NCBI GenBank assembly: GCA_041484195.1
Contig: JBGPHC010000008.1
Coordinates: forward strand, 79,376 to 143,375
DNA: 64,000 nt
Direction: 5' to 3'
From: PSRI01 sp041484195
GTDB taxonomy: Bacteria > Bacteroidota > Bacteroidia > Chitinophagales > Chitinophagaceae
The translations under genes were made by a program, and so were the position numbers. Below, one piece after another: positions 8,910-18,128 of this stretch. The notes beneath the pieces are model-generated. The model was not told the origin of the DNA. It saw nothing but the letters and a program-made list of their open reading frames with translations, and ran no database searches. Position 1 is the stretch's first letter. Every line of letters begins with the position of its first letter.

Positions 8910-10616
8910 TCAATACCCCTCGGCATCGTCATCTCCTCTTCTGTCCCCAACTGCTTCAACATTACCATTTGTAATCCTGATCAGTTCGGTTCGACCGATT
9001 GAGCCAGCCTTATTGGTCTGGTAGCCCATATCATGGAGCGACTGAATTGTTGCAGCGGGGAAGCCTTGCTCCACAATGATTACATCAGGGAGCCATTGGT
9101 GATGGAATTTGGGGAGGTTCACTGCATCTTCGGTACTCAGGTTGAATTCAATTATATTAAGGATGGTTTGATATACGGAAGTGGGTATTGTGGTGCCTCC
9201 GGGCGTGCCCGTGACAAGAAAGGGTTTGCGATTTTTCAGAACAATGGCCGGCGTCATTGAACTCAACATTCTTTTCGCGGGCGCGATGGCGTTGGCTTCC
9301 CCACCAATGGCTCCAAACATGTTTGGCACACCCGGTTTCACGCTGAAATCATCCATCTCATCATTCATTATGAATCCCGCGCCTTCGATGACCGTCTTAC
9401 TCCCATAACCATTGTTCAAAGTAGTGGTAACGGAAACCGCATTTCCCCATTTATCCACTATGGAAAGGTGGGTGGTTTCCATACTTTCATGCGGGATCAT
9501 GCCTGCCCCTATGGATTTGCTATTTCCCGCAACTCCCGGAACAAAATCTTTCATTCTTTCTTGGAGATAGGCTGCGCTTATAAGTGTATTGACGGGCACT
9601 TTTACGAAATCGGGATCACCCAGGTATTTAGCCCTGTCGGCAAAAGCTCTTCGCTCTGCTTCTACCATGAGCTGCACCGCAGCCGGTGACTGAAAGCCCA
9701 GGGAACCGATATTTCTGTCTTCAACCATCTTCATGCATTGTTGTAAAATCAATCCACCACTACTGGGCAGCGGCATAGAAATGATTTCATAACCTTTATA
9801 ATTGAATTGAACTGGCTTTCTTTCAATAGCACGATAATTCTTGAGGTCTTCATAACTAATAATGCCATTGGCTTTTTTCATTTCCGCAACGATGAGCCTG
9901 GCAGTTTCACCTTCATAAAAACCTTTCTGACCAAGATCCCTGATTCGTTTGAGCGTGCCGGCAAAGTCTTTTTGAATCAGGGTATCCCCGGCCTTCCAGC
10001 CGCCCTCTCTTACAAAAATGGGGGGATTGATATTTGAATTCAGGAAATCCTGTTTACTGCCGTTCAGCGATGCCGCTTCCTTTTCCGTAAGAGCAAATCC
10101 TTTCTCGGCAAGGTTGATGGCTGGCTGTATTAATTTTACAAATGGAAGTTTTGCGTATTTCAATGATGCGAAGAGTCCCGCAATGGTGCCGGGCACTCCA
10201 CTTGACAGGTGACCATCCTGGCTCAAGGCCATATTGGGCTTACCCATGGAATCCAGGTACATGTCCCTGCTTGCTTTACCTGGAGCTTTTTCCCGATAAT
10301 CTAAGGCTACAGTCCTGCCATTGCTCAGGTGGGCAATCATGAATCCCCCTCCTCCAATATTTCCTGCTGACGGATGGACTACGGCCAGGGCTAACTGCAC
10401 AGCTATGGCGGCATCAACGGCGTTACCACCTTGTTGCAGAATAGAAAGCCCAACCTTGCTTGCCAGGGGATGTGCAGAAACCACGGCACCGTTCCTGCCT
10501 GTCACCTTTTTCTGAATTTGGAATTGAAAAGGGCTGATGTGATTCATTTTTTTCTGAGCGGCCGATTGGAATTGCATGGACAGTAGAACCGTTATCAATA
10601 ATAAATTCCTTATCAT
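8910..10616 (-). CDS. ggt: Gamma-glutamyltransferase (glutathione hydrolase)
   Basis: 568 residues with an N-terminal signal peptide, so exported to the periplasm. The enzyme cleaves gamma-glutamyl bonds (glutathione and related peptides) and matures by self-cleavage. The expected cleavage site and nucleophile is Thr381 in ESMETTHLSIVD, followed by WGNAVSVTTTLNNGYGS. GNIGGGGFMI (about 86-95), LDYREKAP with the substrate-binding Arg, and MPLPSSGG are also family motifs, as is the oxyanion region ASKRMLSSMTP-like PAKRMLSSMTP. Length matches bacterial homologues. It lies about 170 bases upstream of the barrel gene on the same strand. Confidence 0.95.
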   Translation of the reverse strand: MIRNLLLITVLLSMQFQSAAQKKMNHISPFQFQIQKKVTGRNGAVVSAHPLASKVGLSILQQGGNAVDAAIAVQLALAVVHPSAGNIGGGGFMIAHLSNGRTVALDYREKAPGKASRDMYLDSMGKPNMALSQDGHLSSGVPGTIAGLFASLKYAKLPFVKLIQPAINLAEKGFALTEKEAASLNGSKQDFLNSNINPPIFVREGGWKAGDTLIQKDFAGTLKRIRDLGQKGFYEGETARLIVAEMKKANGIISYEDLKNYRAIERKPVQFNYKGYEIISMPLPSSGGLILQQCMKMVEDRNIGSLGFQSPAAVQLMVEAERRAFADRAKYLGDPDFVKVPVNTLISAAYLQERMKDFVPGVAGNSKSIGAGMIPHESMETTHLSIVDKWGNAVSVTTTLNNGYGSKTVIEGAGFIMNDEMDDFSVKPGVPNMFGAIGGEANAIAPAKRMLSSMTPAIVLKNRKPFLVTGTPGGTTIPTSVYQTILNIIEFNLSTEDAVNLPKFHHQWLPDVIIVEQGFPAATIQSLHDMGYQTNKAGSIGRTELIRITNGNVEAVGDRRGDDDAEGY

Positions 10617-11063
10617 TTTAAAGAATTGTTTGGATGATACTGGGTGAAAGGATCATAAAAATAGGATTCATGATTGAATTTGCGGAAATGTTTTTGCGCC
10701 TGACCAGGAGGAAAATACCCAAGGGAGAATACAATCATTTTTTATGACCGCCGGGATCAGGCAGGCAAGACCGGCAAATCCAGGACAGAAGGGGATAATG
10801 CAGACCTCAATTTCTCATGACTACATTAAAATGTTAAAGGTCTGAATTCCCCTTCGGTTTTTTGCTGAATGGTATCAATTACACAACTGGTTCTTTTATC
10901 TTAGCGCATGAATTGCCCTGCCCAACCAATAACTGCCATGAGAAGATTCACGCATCATTCTACTCCTGATTACTGCCAACTCAATCCCAAAAATACTTTC
11001 CGAAGTTCAAACAGGAATTTGTCTTCTGTGGCATCATCCTGCCTGTTCTCGAAATTTCCAACA
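10617..11063. other. Intergenic region upstream of the PIG-L gene
   Basis: About 445 bases between the divergent ggt and PIG-L genes. An in-frame ATG at 10908 would extend the PIG-L protein by 52 residues, but those residues are polar, Ser/Asn-rich and precede a good signal peptide, so they are treated as untranslated. No convincing full promoter, terminator or RNA gene was seen. Confidence 0.45.
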
Positions 11064-13673
11064 ATGCTCAATATCATGAAACAATTCTTTCTGATTTTAT
11101 TTCTGGGTCTTGGTTTTTTTCCAACCCGGGCACAGGCGCCAAGAACATGGAATAGCGCTGAGATTTTGTTGAATCTTAAAAAATTGAATGTACTGGGTAG
11201 CGTGCTGTATATAGCGGCGCATCCCGACGACGAAAATACCAGACTGCTGGCCTGGCTGGCCAATGAGAAATCATATCGCACGGCCTACCTGAGTCTCACT
11301 CGGGGCGATGGCGGACAGAACCTTATTGGAGATGAACAGGGAGTGGAGCTGGGCCTCATCCGCACCCAGGAACTGCTATCCGCCCGCAGAATTGACGGCG
11401 CGGAACAGTTTTTTTCAACTGCATATGATTTTGGCTATACAAAAAGCACAGAGGAAGCCCTGGAACTCTGGAATAAGAATCAGGTCTTGAGCAATGTGGT
11501 CTGGGTGATTCGGAATTTCAGACCCGATGTAATCATCACCAGGTTTCCAGAAGACTCCCGTGCCGGACATGGCCAACATTCCGCATCAGCCGTACTTGCC
11601 CGTGAAGCATTCGTCGCCGCCGCGGATCCAAAAATGTTTCCTGATCAATTTAGGTATGGAGTGAGACCCTGGCAGGCAAAGAGGATATTGTGGAACACTT
11701 TTAATTTTGGAGGCGCCAATACGCAAAGTGAGGACCAGTTCAAAGTGGACGTGGGTGGATTCAACCCCCTGCTGGGAAAAAGCTATGGAGAACTTGCCGC
11801 TGAAAGCCGGAGCCAACACAAGAGCCAGGGATTTGGAGTATCGGCGCAGCGTGGCGAAGGCATAGAATATTTTAAGACCGTGCTGGGCGATCCTCCACAA
11901 CACGATTTGATGGATGGCGTGGAAACTGATTGGAGCAGGGTTATTCATCAACAGACAATGCCAAAAGGATCCGGAGCCACAGCGGCTTCCAATACAGAAG
12001 CAACTGACCGGTTGAAATATGCGGTATCCATTCCGAACTCAATAGACAGCCTGATCCGACATTTTTCATTTGAGCATCCCGAATATTCAGTACCTGCTTT
12101 GATGCGACTCCGCTGGGCCCTGATGAGAATTGGGGATTCTTATTGGGAGAAACGGAAATTGGCAGAAGTGGAAAAACTGATCCTGGCGTGCAGCGGTATT
12201 TACATGGAAGCCACTACCAATGAACCCTATGCGGTCCAGGGTAAAACATTGCGCGTAACCCTGAACGTGGTCAACAGGAGCGGTATCCCCATGTCCGGCT
12301 CAGCAATGGCGCCATTCGATATTGAATTCGGCAATAAACTAACGGAGAATAAGCCCTTTACCACAAGCAAGACTTTTGATATACCTGCGAATTTTACCAG
12401 CCAGCCTTACTGGCTATTTCATGGACTGGATGGTGGCCATTTTGTGGTTGATGATCAAAGTCTAATAGGCTTACCGGAAAATCCTCCTGCCATTGATATT
12501 CCTCTGAACCTGGAAATCGAAAAACAATTTTTGACAATCAGAATTCCCGTGCAATACAGATTTACTGACCCGGTGATGGGTGAAATCTATCAGCCTTTGG
12601 CCATTGCGCCTCCAATTTCAATTAGCGCCGGACCTCCATTCGTGTTCACCCATTTGAATAATAAGAAAACCAGGGAGGTTCGTTTGTTCCTGAATGCAAA
12701 GACCAAAATTGATAGCGCCCGGGTAAGCGTGTTCCGCTATGAATATGAACAGGGGAAATTGATAAAAGACAGTCTGTTTCTGGAAAAAAATCTCAATATC
12801 CCCGCGAATGGAGTACAGACATATACGATCAATACGGATTCGCTGATAAAAAGCAAAGATCAGAAGTCTATACGCTTTCTCGTGAAAATGCCACCGGCTT
12901 TTTCGGACACACCGCTCAGTTTTGCCGTCAGAAGAATTGAATATTCCCACATACCGGCCATTACATATTATTACCTGGACAAGATTTCCATTATAAATGA
13001 AGATATCAAAACGGACGGGAAGAAGATTGGCTATATCAGGGGGGCGGGAGACAAGGTTGCGGAATCACTACAGCAGATGGACTATGAAGTGAGCTTCCTT
13101 GAAGAAAAGGACCTCACAGCCAAAACACTCAGGCAATTTGATGCGATCGTGGTCGGCGTGCGAGCATACAATGTGCACGACTGGCTGAATAACTATCATG
13201 ATATATTGATGGACTATGTGAAAAACGGAGGAAACCTCCTGGTTCAATATAATACCAGCGGCTTTTCGGCACCAATGAAGGCGAAATTCGGGCCTTATGA
13301 TTTCGTGGTATCCCGGAACAGGATAACCGATGAAAAAGCCAGTGTTGACTTCCTGGTACCATCGGATCCGGTGCTGAACTGGCCTAATAAGATAATAGAA
13401 AAGGATTTTGAAGGTTGGATACAGGAACGTGGGATTTATTTTGCAGACCAATTGGATCCTGCCTACAAAGCCATATTAAGCATGAAAGATCCCGGAGAGG
13501 AGAATGCACAGAATGGCAGCCTGATTGTAGGTAACTATGGAAAAGGGAGGTTTATTTATACCGGGCTTGTTTTTTTTCGCGAATTACCTGCCGGTGTTCC
13601 CGGTGCTTACAGATTATTCGCTAATTTGGTCGCTAATCCAAATCATCGGAAAAAAAATGGCTCATCAAAATAG
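11064..13673 (+). CDS. PIG-L family deacetylase with C-terminal GATase-like domain
   Basis: About 869 residues from ATG 11064 (ATG 11076 is also possible), beginning with a signal peptide (MKQFFLILFLGLGFFPTRAQ). The LmbE/PIG-L zinc deacetylase domain shows AAHPDDEN (first metal motif) and GHGQHSAS (second). The family removes acetyl groups from N-acetylglucosaminyl-type substrates. The middle is a beta-rich region. The last about 230 residues resemble a class I amidotransferase/ThuA-like fold (IGYIRGAGDKV, FDAIVVGVRAYN, YVKNGGNLLVQYN). As a secreted enzyme it probably acts on an extracellular glycan or glycoside. It overlaps the next small gene by 17 bases, suggesting an operon with the symporter. 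Confidence 0.88.
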   Translation: MLNIMKQFFLILFLGLGFFPTRAQAPRTWNSAEILLNLKKLNVLGSVLYIAAHPDDENTRLLAWLANEKSYRTAYLSLTRGDGGQNLIGDEQGVELGLIRTQELLSARRIDGAEQFFSTAYDFGYTKSTEEALELWNKNQVLSNVVWVIRNFRPDVIITRFPEDSRAGHGQHSASAVLAREAFVAAADPKMFPDQFRYGVRPWQAKRILWNTFNFGGANTQSEDQFKVDVGGFNPLLGKSYGELAAESRSQHKSQGFGVSAQRGEGIEYFKTVLGDPPQHDLMDGVETDWSRVIHQQTMPKGSGATAASNTEATDRLKYAVSIPNSIDSLIRHFSFEHPEYSVPALMRLRWALMRIGDSYWEKRKLAEVEKLILACSGIYMEATTNEPYAVQGKTLRVTLNVVNRSGIPMSGSAMAPFDIEFGNKLTENKPFTTSKTFDIPANFTSQPYWLFHGLDGGHFVVDDQSLIGLPENPPAIDIPLNLEIEKQFLTIRIPVQYRFTDPVMGEIYQPLAIAPPISISAGPPFVFTHLNNKKTREVRLFLNAKTKIDSARVSVFRYEYEQGKLIKDSLFLEKNLNIPANGVQTYTINTDSLIKSKDQKSIRFLVKMPPAFSDTPLSFAVRRIEYSHIPAITYYYLDKISIINEDIKTDGKKIGYIRGAGDKVAESLQQMDYEVSFLEEKDLTAKTLRQFDAIVVGVRAYNVHDWLNNYHDILMDYVKNGGNLLVQYNTSGFSAPMKAKFGPYDFVVSRNRITDEKASVDFLVPSDPVLNWPNKIIEKDFEGWIQERGIYFADQLDPAYKAILSMKDPGEENAQNGSLIVGNYGKGRFIYTGLVFFRELPAGVPGAYRLFANLVANPNHRKKNGSSK

Positions 13674-13812
13674 ACCTCGCAAAAGTCCGGAAATAGGTGT
13701 AATCATTGGTGTTAGTTTAGGAATTCTGGTCGCATTGATCTTTAAACCCCTTGCAAAGGGAATCTTATTGGGGATTGTAATAGCGGTCTTATTATACCGC
13801 TTTTCAAAATAA
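13657..13812 (+). CDS. Small membrane protein (51 residues)
   Basis: ATG 13657 lies inside the end of the PIG-L gene (17-base overlap, different frame) after an A-rich stretch. The product has a basic, polar N-terminus (MAHQNRPRKSPE) and two predicted membrane segments (about 13-28 and 33-47). I do not recognise a named family. Coupled translation with its neighbours and its membrane character suggest a small subunit or accessory peptide of the downstream transporter. That is inference from context. Confidence 0.6.
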   Translation: MAHQNRPRKSPEIGVIIGVSLGILVALIFKPLAKGILLGIVIAVLLYRFSK

Positions 13813-13818
13813 GAATCT

Positions 13819-13941
13819 ATGTACGAAGAAAAAGAGCGTCCACCGATATTTAAGAAATGGTCGGGCTGGTATGCCCTGGTCATTGGTTTTCTGGTGGCCC
13901 TGATTATTTTCTTCGTGTATTTCACGAAATATTTTGCATGA
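13819..13941 (+). CDS. Small single-span membrane protein (40 residues)
   Basis: ATG 13819 starts six bases after the previous stop, and the stop codon overlaps the symporter start as ATGA (13938-13941). The sequence has a charged start (MYEEKERPPIFKKW) and one strong transmembrane helix (about 18-36), ending KYFA. The exact spacing to the preceding stop and the four-base overlap with the symporter argue for a real, translationally coupled gene. Function unknown; an accessory peptide for the symporter is the simplest idea. Confidence 0.65.
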   Translation: MYEEKERPPIFKKWSGWYALVIGFLVALIIFFVYFTKYFA

Positions 13942-15701
13942 GTTATTTCGACTGGATAGTATTGATCATATCCCTGCTGGGCATAATCTTGTATGGCATC
14001 TATAAAAGCAGGAGCTCCAGAAACCTCGAAGGTTATTTCCTCAGCGACCGTGAAATGCCGTGGTGGCTCATATTACTGAGTATCATGGGAACCCAGGCCA
14101 GCGCCATCACCTTTTTATCAGCGCCAGGCCAGGCTTACACAGATGGAATGCGGTTCGTGCAATATTATTTCGGATTGCCCCTGGCCATGGTAGTGCTCTG
14201 CATCACCTTCGTGCCGCTGTTCCATCGCCTCAGATTGTACACGGCTTACGAATACCTTGAAAAACGTTTCGATGTAAAGACCCGGACCTTCACTGCCTTC
14301 CTCTTCCTATTACAACGCGGCGTTTCCACAGGAATCAGCGTATATGCCCCTTCAATCATTCTTTCATCCCTGCTGGGGTGGAATATCTATATCACGAATG
14401 TGCTGATGGGCGGATTGCTGATTATTTATACTGTGAGTGGTGGGGCGAAAGCTGTCGCTTATACCCAACAGTTACAACTCATCATCATTTTTGTGAGCAT
14501 GTTTATAGCGGCTTATATGGTTGTGAGTTTATTACCGGAAGGAGTGGGCTTTTTTGACGCACTGCAAGTGGGCGGCAAGATGGGCAAGCTCAATGTGATC
14601 ACAACAGGCATGAAACCGAACGGCGGTTTTGACTGGAGCGACCAATACAATTTACTGAGCGGACTGATTGGAGGATTTTTTTTGGCGCTCTCTTATTTTG
14701 GAACAGATCAGAGCCAGGTGGGAAGATATCTGACGGCAAAATCCCTGAGGGAAAGCAGGGTTGGTCTCCTAATGAATGGATTGGTAAAAGTGCCGATGCA
14801 ATTCCTGATTCTGCTGATCGGCGTCCTGATCTTTTCATTCTACCAATTTCATAAGGCGCCTCTTTTCTTTAATAATACCCTGATTGAAAAAGTCGCCAAC
14901 AGCGCTTATGCCGATTCCCTGAAGAATATACAGTCTGAATATGATCGGTTTAATGACCAGAAACTGGCGCTGATGGAAAAATTTCCGCGGGTAGAAGCGG
15001 GAATGGATTTCAGCCCTGTTTTTCAGGAAGAATTAAAGAAGGTGAACCGTCAGGGCGATAGCCTGCGCAAATCATTTAAACAAATGATAGGTAAGTCGGG
15101 AGTAGGCGGGGATAGTAATGATACCAATTACATATTTCTCAGGTTCGTGATCGATTTTTTGCCAAAAGGCCTGGTGGGATTGTTGATAGCCGTTATATTT
15201 CTGGCATCCTGGGGTAGCATCGCTGCGGCCCTTAATTCGCTCGCGTCGGCAAGTGTAGTCGATTTTCATAAGAAATTTGTGAACCCTTCCATGACCGAAA
15301 GCCAGGATTACCGGATAGCTAAAATATATACGCTTTTATGGGGCATTTTCTGCATTGTGGTGGCCATGTTTGCCTACAATATAGGCAACAGCCTTATTGA
15401 AGCGGTTAATAAATTGGGCTCACTTTTTTATGGAGTCATCCTGGGTGTATTCCTGGTGGCATTTTTTTTCAAGAAAATTCGGGGCAGTGCTGTCTTTTGG
15501 AGCGCAATCCTGGGAGAACTTGGGGTGATAACGCTATTTGTGCTGAATGAAAAAAAGATCATCGGCCTGGGATTTCTGTGGTTGAATTTCATTGGCGCTG
15601 CCGCGGTCATTGCAATTGCGTGGCTAATGCAAATATTGATTTCAAAAAATGGAAATTCAAGTACATACATCCATGATACTACCCGGATTCCCCAAAAATA
15701 A
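13938..15701 (+). CDS. Sodium:solute symporter (SSS family)
   Basis: 587 residues, about 13 membrane helices. SSS-family features include GTQASAITFLSAPGQAY (TM2), GGAKAVAYTQQLQ, SYFGTDQSQVGRYLTAKS and GSIAAALNSLASASVVDF (the sodium-site helix region). A soluble insertion of about 90 residues (about 310-400) sits between late helices, as in several Bacteroidota homologues. The start is ATG 13938, giving MSYFDW; an upstream in-frame start would add a hydrophilic stretch translated from the previous gene in another frame. It is the last gene of the PIG-L operon, so the solute may be a product of that deacetylase. The substrate cannot be named. Confidence 0.93.
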   Translation: MSYFDWIVLIISLLGIILYGIYKSRSSRNLEGYFLSDREMPWWLILLSIMGTQASAITFLSAPGQAYTDGMRFVQYYFGLPLAMVVLCITFVPLFHRLRLYTAYEYLEKRFDVKTRTFTAFLFLLQRGVSTGISVYAPSIILSSLLGWNIYITNVLMGGLLIIYTVSGGAKAVAYTQQLQLIIIFVSMFIAAYMVVSLLPEGVGFFDALQVGGKMGKLNVITTGMKPNGGFDWSDQYNLLSGLIGGFFLALSYFGTDQSQVGRYLTAKSLRESRVGLLMNGLVKVPMQFLILLIGVLIFSFYQFHKAPLFFNNTLIEKVANSAYADSLKNIQSEYDRFNDQKLALMEKFPRVEAGMDFSPVFQEELKKVNRQGDSLRKSFKQMIGKSGVGGDSNDTNYIFLRFVIDFLPKGLVGLLIAVIFLASWGSIAAALNSLASASVVDFHKKFVNPSMTESQDYRIAKIYTLLWGIFCIVVAMFAYNIGNSLIEAVNKLGSLFYGVILGVFLVAFFFKKIRGSAVFWSAILGELGVITLFVLNEKKIIGLGFLWLNFIGAAAVIAIAWLMQILISKNGNSSTYIHDTTRIPQK

Positions 15702-15731
15702 AATCCCGCTGAAAGTTTCACTCCAGCGGGA
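15692..15731 (-). terminator. Intrinsic terminator between convergent genes
   Basis: TCCCGCTG (15704-15711) pairs with CAGCGGGA (15724-15731), an 8-bp stem with a 12-base loop. On the minus strand it is followed by a T-rich run (complement of 15692-15703), so it best serves the DUF2911 gene. It may also stop the plus-strand symporter transcript. Confidence 0.75.
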
Positions 15732-15755
15732 CTTTCATCTTCAGACTTCACAAAA

Positions 15756-16589
15756 TTATTTCAGAGATGCAATCAGTTTATTGTTCAGAGAAACGTAGTC
15801 ATCGTTCTTGGCTGCCTTCGCTAATTCAATCGACTTATTGGCCGAAGCAATAGCATCCTGTTTCCTGCCCAATTTTGCAAGACAGTTTGCCCTTTGGTGC
15901 CATACCCAAAATGCATTGGGACTTTGTTGGACAGCCTTGTCAAACCATCCCATCGCCTTATTCAGGTCTTTCCCGTTATTCATATAGTACACTGCCGATT
16001 CATAATAAGGGCGATTGTCTTTATTCATCAACTCGTCAATCGTTGCCATAATTTTTGAATCAACGTCGGATTTTATAGGAATTTTTACAACGGTCCTTTC
16101 CCAGAGAACCAGCATATCCATTGTTGATGAGGTGATATTGTCGAATACGATCATGAATGACTCAATCGGGAATGGCAGTTCATCGGGTGTAAGTACAACT
16201 CTTGCTACATCCTGGTCTTGCTTATAGGCGGCCGGACTGGTAACGTCCAATTGTTTGGTCAGGATCACGGTCCATTGATTCCGGTCGGGAATAGTTAGTA
16301 ACCCATATTTACCTGCGGGGACTTTGGCGTCTCCGAATACTACGTCTTCTCCAAATTGGATGGTGGTGGCGCTATTGGCCCCGGTGCGCCAAACTTTCCC
16401 ATAGGGAACCAGGTCTCCAAAAATAGTTCTACCCTTTACACCCGGCCGCGAATAAGATAATTCTATTGTGGATAATCCAAAATCCTGCTTGATGGTCTGC
16501 GGGGGAGAGGGGTAGGGTGTTCTCAATTCCTGCGCCTGGCAGAAATAAGAAAAAAATCCAATGGCAATGAGTGAAAATAATTTTTTCAT
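15756..16589 (-). CDS. DUF2911 domain protein with tetratricopeptide-like C-terminus
   Basis: 277 residues from ATG 16589. Signal peptide (MKKLFSLIAIGFFSYFCQAQ), then a DUF2911 beta domain with its typical motifs SRPGVKGRTIFG, PYGKVWRTGANSAT and FGDAKVPAGKYGL (about 45-100). The C-terminal 100 residues form helical TPR-like repeats (AVYYMNNGKDLNKAMGWF, then AFWVWHQRANCLAKLG). DUF2911 proteins are secreted or periplasmic and have no known biochemical role. It lies downstream of the sigma/anti-sigma-like pair on the same strand but has its own promoter candidate and a terminator. Confidence 0.88.
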   Translation of the reverse strand: MKKLFSLIAIGFFSYFCQAQELRTPYPSPPQTIKQDFGLSTIELSYSRPGVKGRTIFGDLVPYGKVWRTGANSATTIQFGEDVVFGDAKVPAGKYGLLTIPDRNQWTVILTKQLDVTSPAAYKQDQDVARVVLTPDELPFPIESFMIVFDNITSSTMDMLVLWERTVVKIPIKSDVDSKIMATIDELMNKDNRPYYESAVYYMNNGKDLNKAMGWFDKAVQQSPNAFWVWHQRANCLAKLGRKQDAIASANKSIELAKAAKNDDYVSLNNKLIASLK

Positions 16590-16607
16590 GGCAAACAAAT
16601 TTTGCTG

Positions 16608-16638
16608 CGAAGGTAAGGGATAATGCGCTCAGGGAAAA
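16608..16638 (-). promoter_or_regulatory. Promoter for the DUF2911 gene
   Basis: Minus strand: TTTT (16638-16635), 19-base spacer, TACCTTCG (16615-16608), a TAnnTTCG variant of the Bacteroidota -7 box. Initiation would fall about 12 bases upstream of ATG 16589. Confidence 0.5.
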
Positions 16639-16653
16639 GAATTCGGGATTTGA

Positions 16654-18012
16654 TCAAAATGCAATGGTCAGACTTACCCGGGCATATTTTTTGCCCTTTT
16701 GTATTTGCCACGGCGGCCCTTGCTTTACCAGACGGATCGCTTCTTTATCGTTGGCCGGACTCAAGGATTTTTCAATAGTAAAATTTGACATTAGCCCCGA
16801 GCTAAATACCGTAAATGACAATTCCACCTCGCCATGAATATTGCTGTTAATGCCATCCCTGGGCAGCACAGTATTATTGGCCAGGTAGGCATCATAATTG
16901 CCCCATCCGTCCACAGGACTCGCATCCGGCTCTGCTTCGTCCTCATCAGCCTTGGCTGATTTCTTGGTTGCATAACCTTTTACGACGACTTCTGACAAAG
17001 AATTTTCATCGGGAATCATAATAATATTATTGGCCTTATTGGTGTTAGACAGCGTGGCTTGCAAAGGCTGAAAACCTACCGACCTTATATCGACATTTAG
17101 TACACTGTCTCCGCTTGTGAGCCTGAAATACCCATTAGCATCAGCATAGACGCGATTGTTGGTATTATTGATGCGGATATTCGCGAAAGGCACTGCATTA
17201 TTATTGAGATCCCTCAATTTTCCAGTGAATATATGCGGTGTGAGAAATTCATTCGCGTTCTTTCGTTTCATGTCTGGCTGCCTTGATGCAGCAATCCCTG
17301 ACTCTTGTTCTATCTTTATTGGTGCAGCAGCTTTTTCGGGATTCAAAGATTCCTGTTTGTCTTTATTAATATCATGGGCTAAAGTCTTGTCTTCTGAAAT
17401 TTCAGGATCCGATTTGGAAGTCGGGGTGATTCCTGAGACGATTCGATTTTGAAATGCAAGGGAATCTTTCAAACCATTTTCTTCCCTGGGTTTTGCCTTA
17501 GAAACCGGGGTCCTGTCAGCGACGGCATTAGTCCCTTTTGAGGGAGGCCGAGTCGCAGGCTGTGAATTCTGTTCAAGGTCAATTGTATCAGACTTGATAT
17601 TTCCTTCGACTTGCTTGAGCACCGGCTCCATTTTTTCATGACGGGATGTGTCTGTTAATTTATTGCTCGCAATGATGTCTTTGTTGGTCTGATTTTTCAG
17701 GTAGATTGTAATTCCTCCGCCTAGTATCAATACAGCGGCAGCAGCTACACTCCACCACAATACCTTTTTCCTGCTGATACTGATAATATTTTCTCCGACA
17801 GTCTCTGCTATTCTTTTGCGTAATAATTCAAGTGCCGAATGAGCATCGGCGGGACTCGTTTGGGAATATCCTTCCAGGGCATCAGCCAGAAAGGGATCTT
17901 CCAGGACCGCTTTCTCAAAAGCATTCATTTCCTCAGCGGACATGCTTCGGCTCAGGTATGATTGAATGTCGTTTACCGTAAACTGATTCTTATTTTCTTT
18001 GTCATCTGCCAT
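16654..18012 (-). CDS. Anti-sigma-like membrane protein fused to CarboxypepD_reg and TonB_C domains
   Basis: 452 residues in four parts. An acidic cytoplasmic helical region (1-80) resembles an anti-sigma N-terminus (IQSYLSRSMSAEEMNAFEKA). One transmembrane helix follows (about 84-105), then a long polar, Pro/Ser/Lys-rich periplasmic linker (110-255). A CarboxypepD_reg-like beta domain comes next (about 261-335), ending in EVVVKGYATKK. The last 60 residues match the TonB C-terminal fold (GEVELSFTVFSSGLMSNFTI, then KEAIRLVKQGPPW). It follows the ECF sigma gene on the same strand by 116 bases, so it probably holds that sigma factor. The TonB_C end suggests contact with an outer-membrane TonB receptor. 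Function is inferred from architecture. Confidence 0.78.
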   Translation of the reverse strand: MADDKENKNQFTVNDIQSYLSRSMSAEEMNAFEKAVLEDPFLADALEGYSQTSPADAHSALELLRKRIAETVGENIISISRKKVLWWSVAAAAVLILGGGITIYLKNQTNKDIIASNKLTDTSRHEKMEPVLKQVEGNIKSDTIDLEQNSQPATRPPSKGTNAVADRTPVSKAKPREENGLKDSLAFQNRIVSGITPTSKSDPEISEDKTLAHDINKDKQESLNPEKAAAPIKIEQESGIAASRQPDMKRKNANEFLTPHIFTGKLRDLNNNAVPFANIRINNTNNRVYADANGYFRLTSGDSVLNVDIRSVGFQPLQATLSNTNKANNIIMIPDENSLSEVVVKGYATKKSAKADEDEAEPDASPVDGWGNYDAYLANNTVLPRDGINSNIHGEVELSFTVFSSGLMSNFTIEKSLSPANDKEAIRLVKQGPPWQIQKGKKYARVSLTIAF

Positions 18013-18128
18013 TTGCAGTCTTATAAATATTTTTTGTCGTATAATTCAGGCAAGCCACAAAGCCTGCTTTTAAATGAATCCGAATTTGATTCGCCAGGGC
18101 TACTATATGGAATATTTCAATAAATTTA

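Noticed and set aside
10908..11063. Upstream ATG 10908 as the PIG-L start
   Set aside because: It would bury the signal peptide behind 52 polar residues; secreted family members start at the signal peptide.
13857..13937. Upstream in-frame start for the symporter
   Set aside because: Those codons overlap the 40-residue gene in another frame, and the ATGA overlap at 13938 gives a normal SSS N-terminus.
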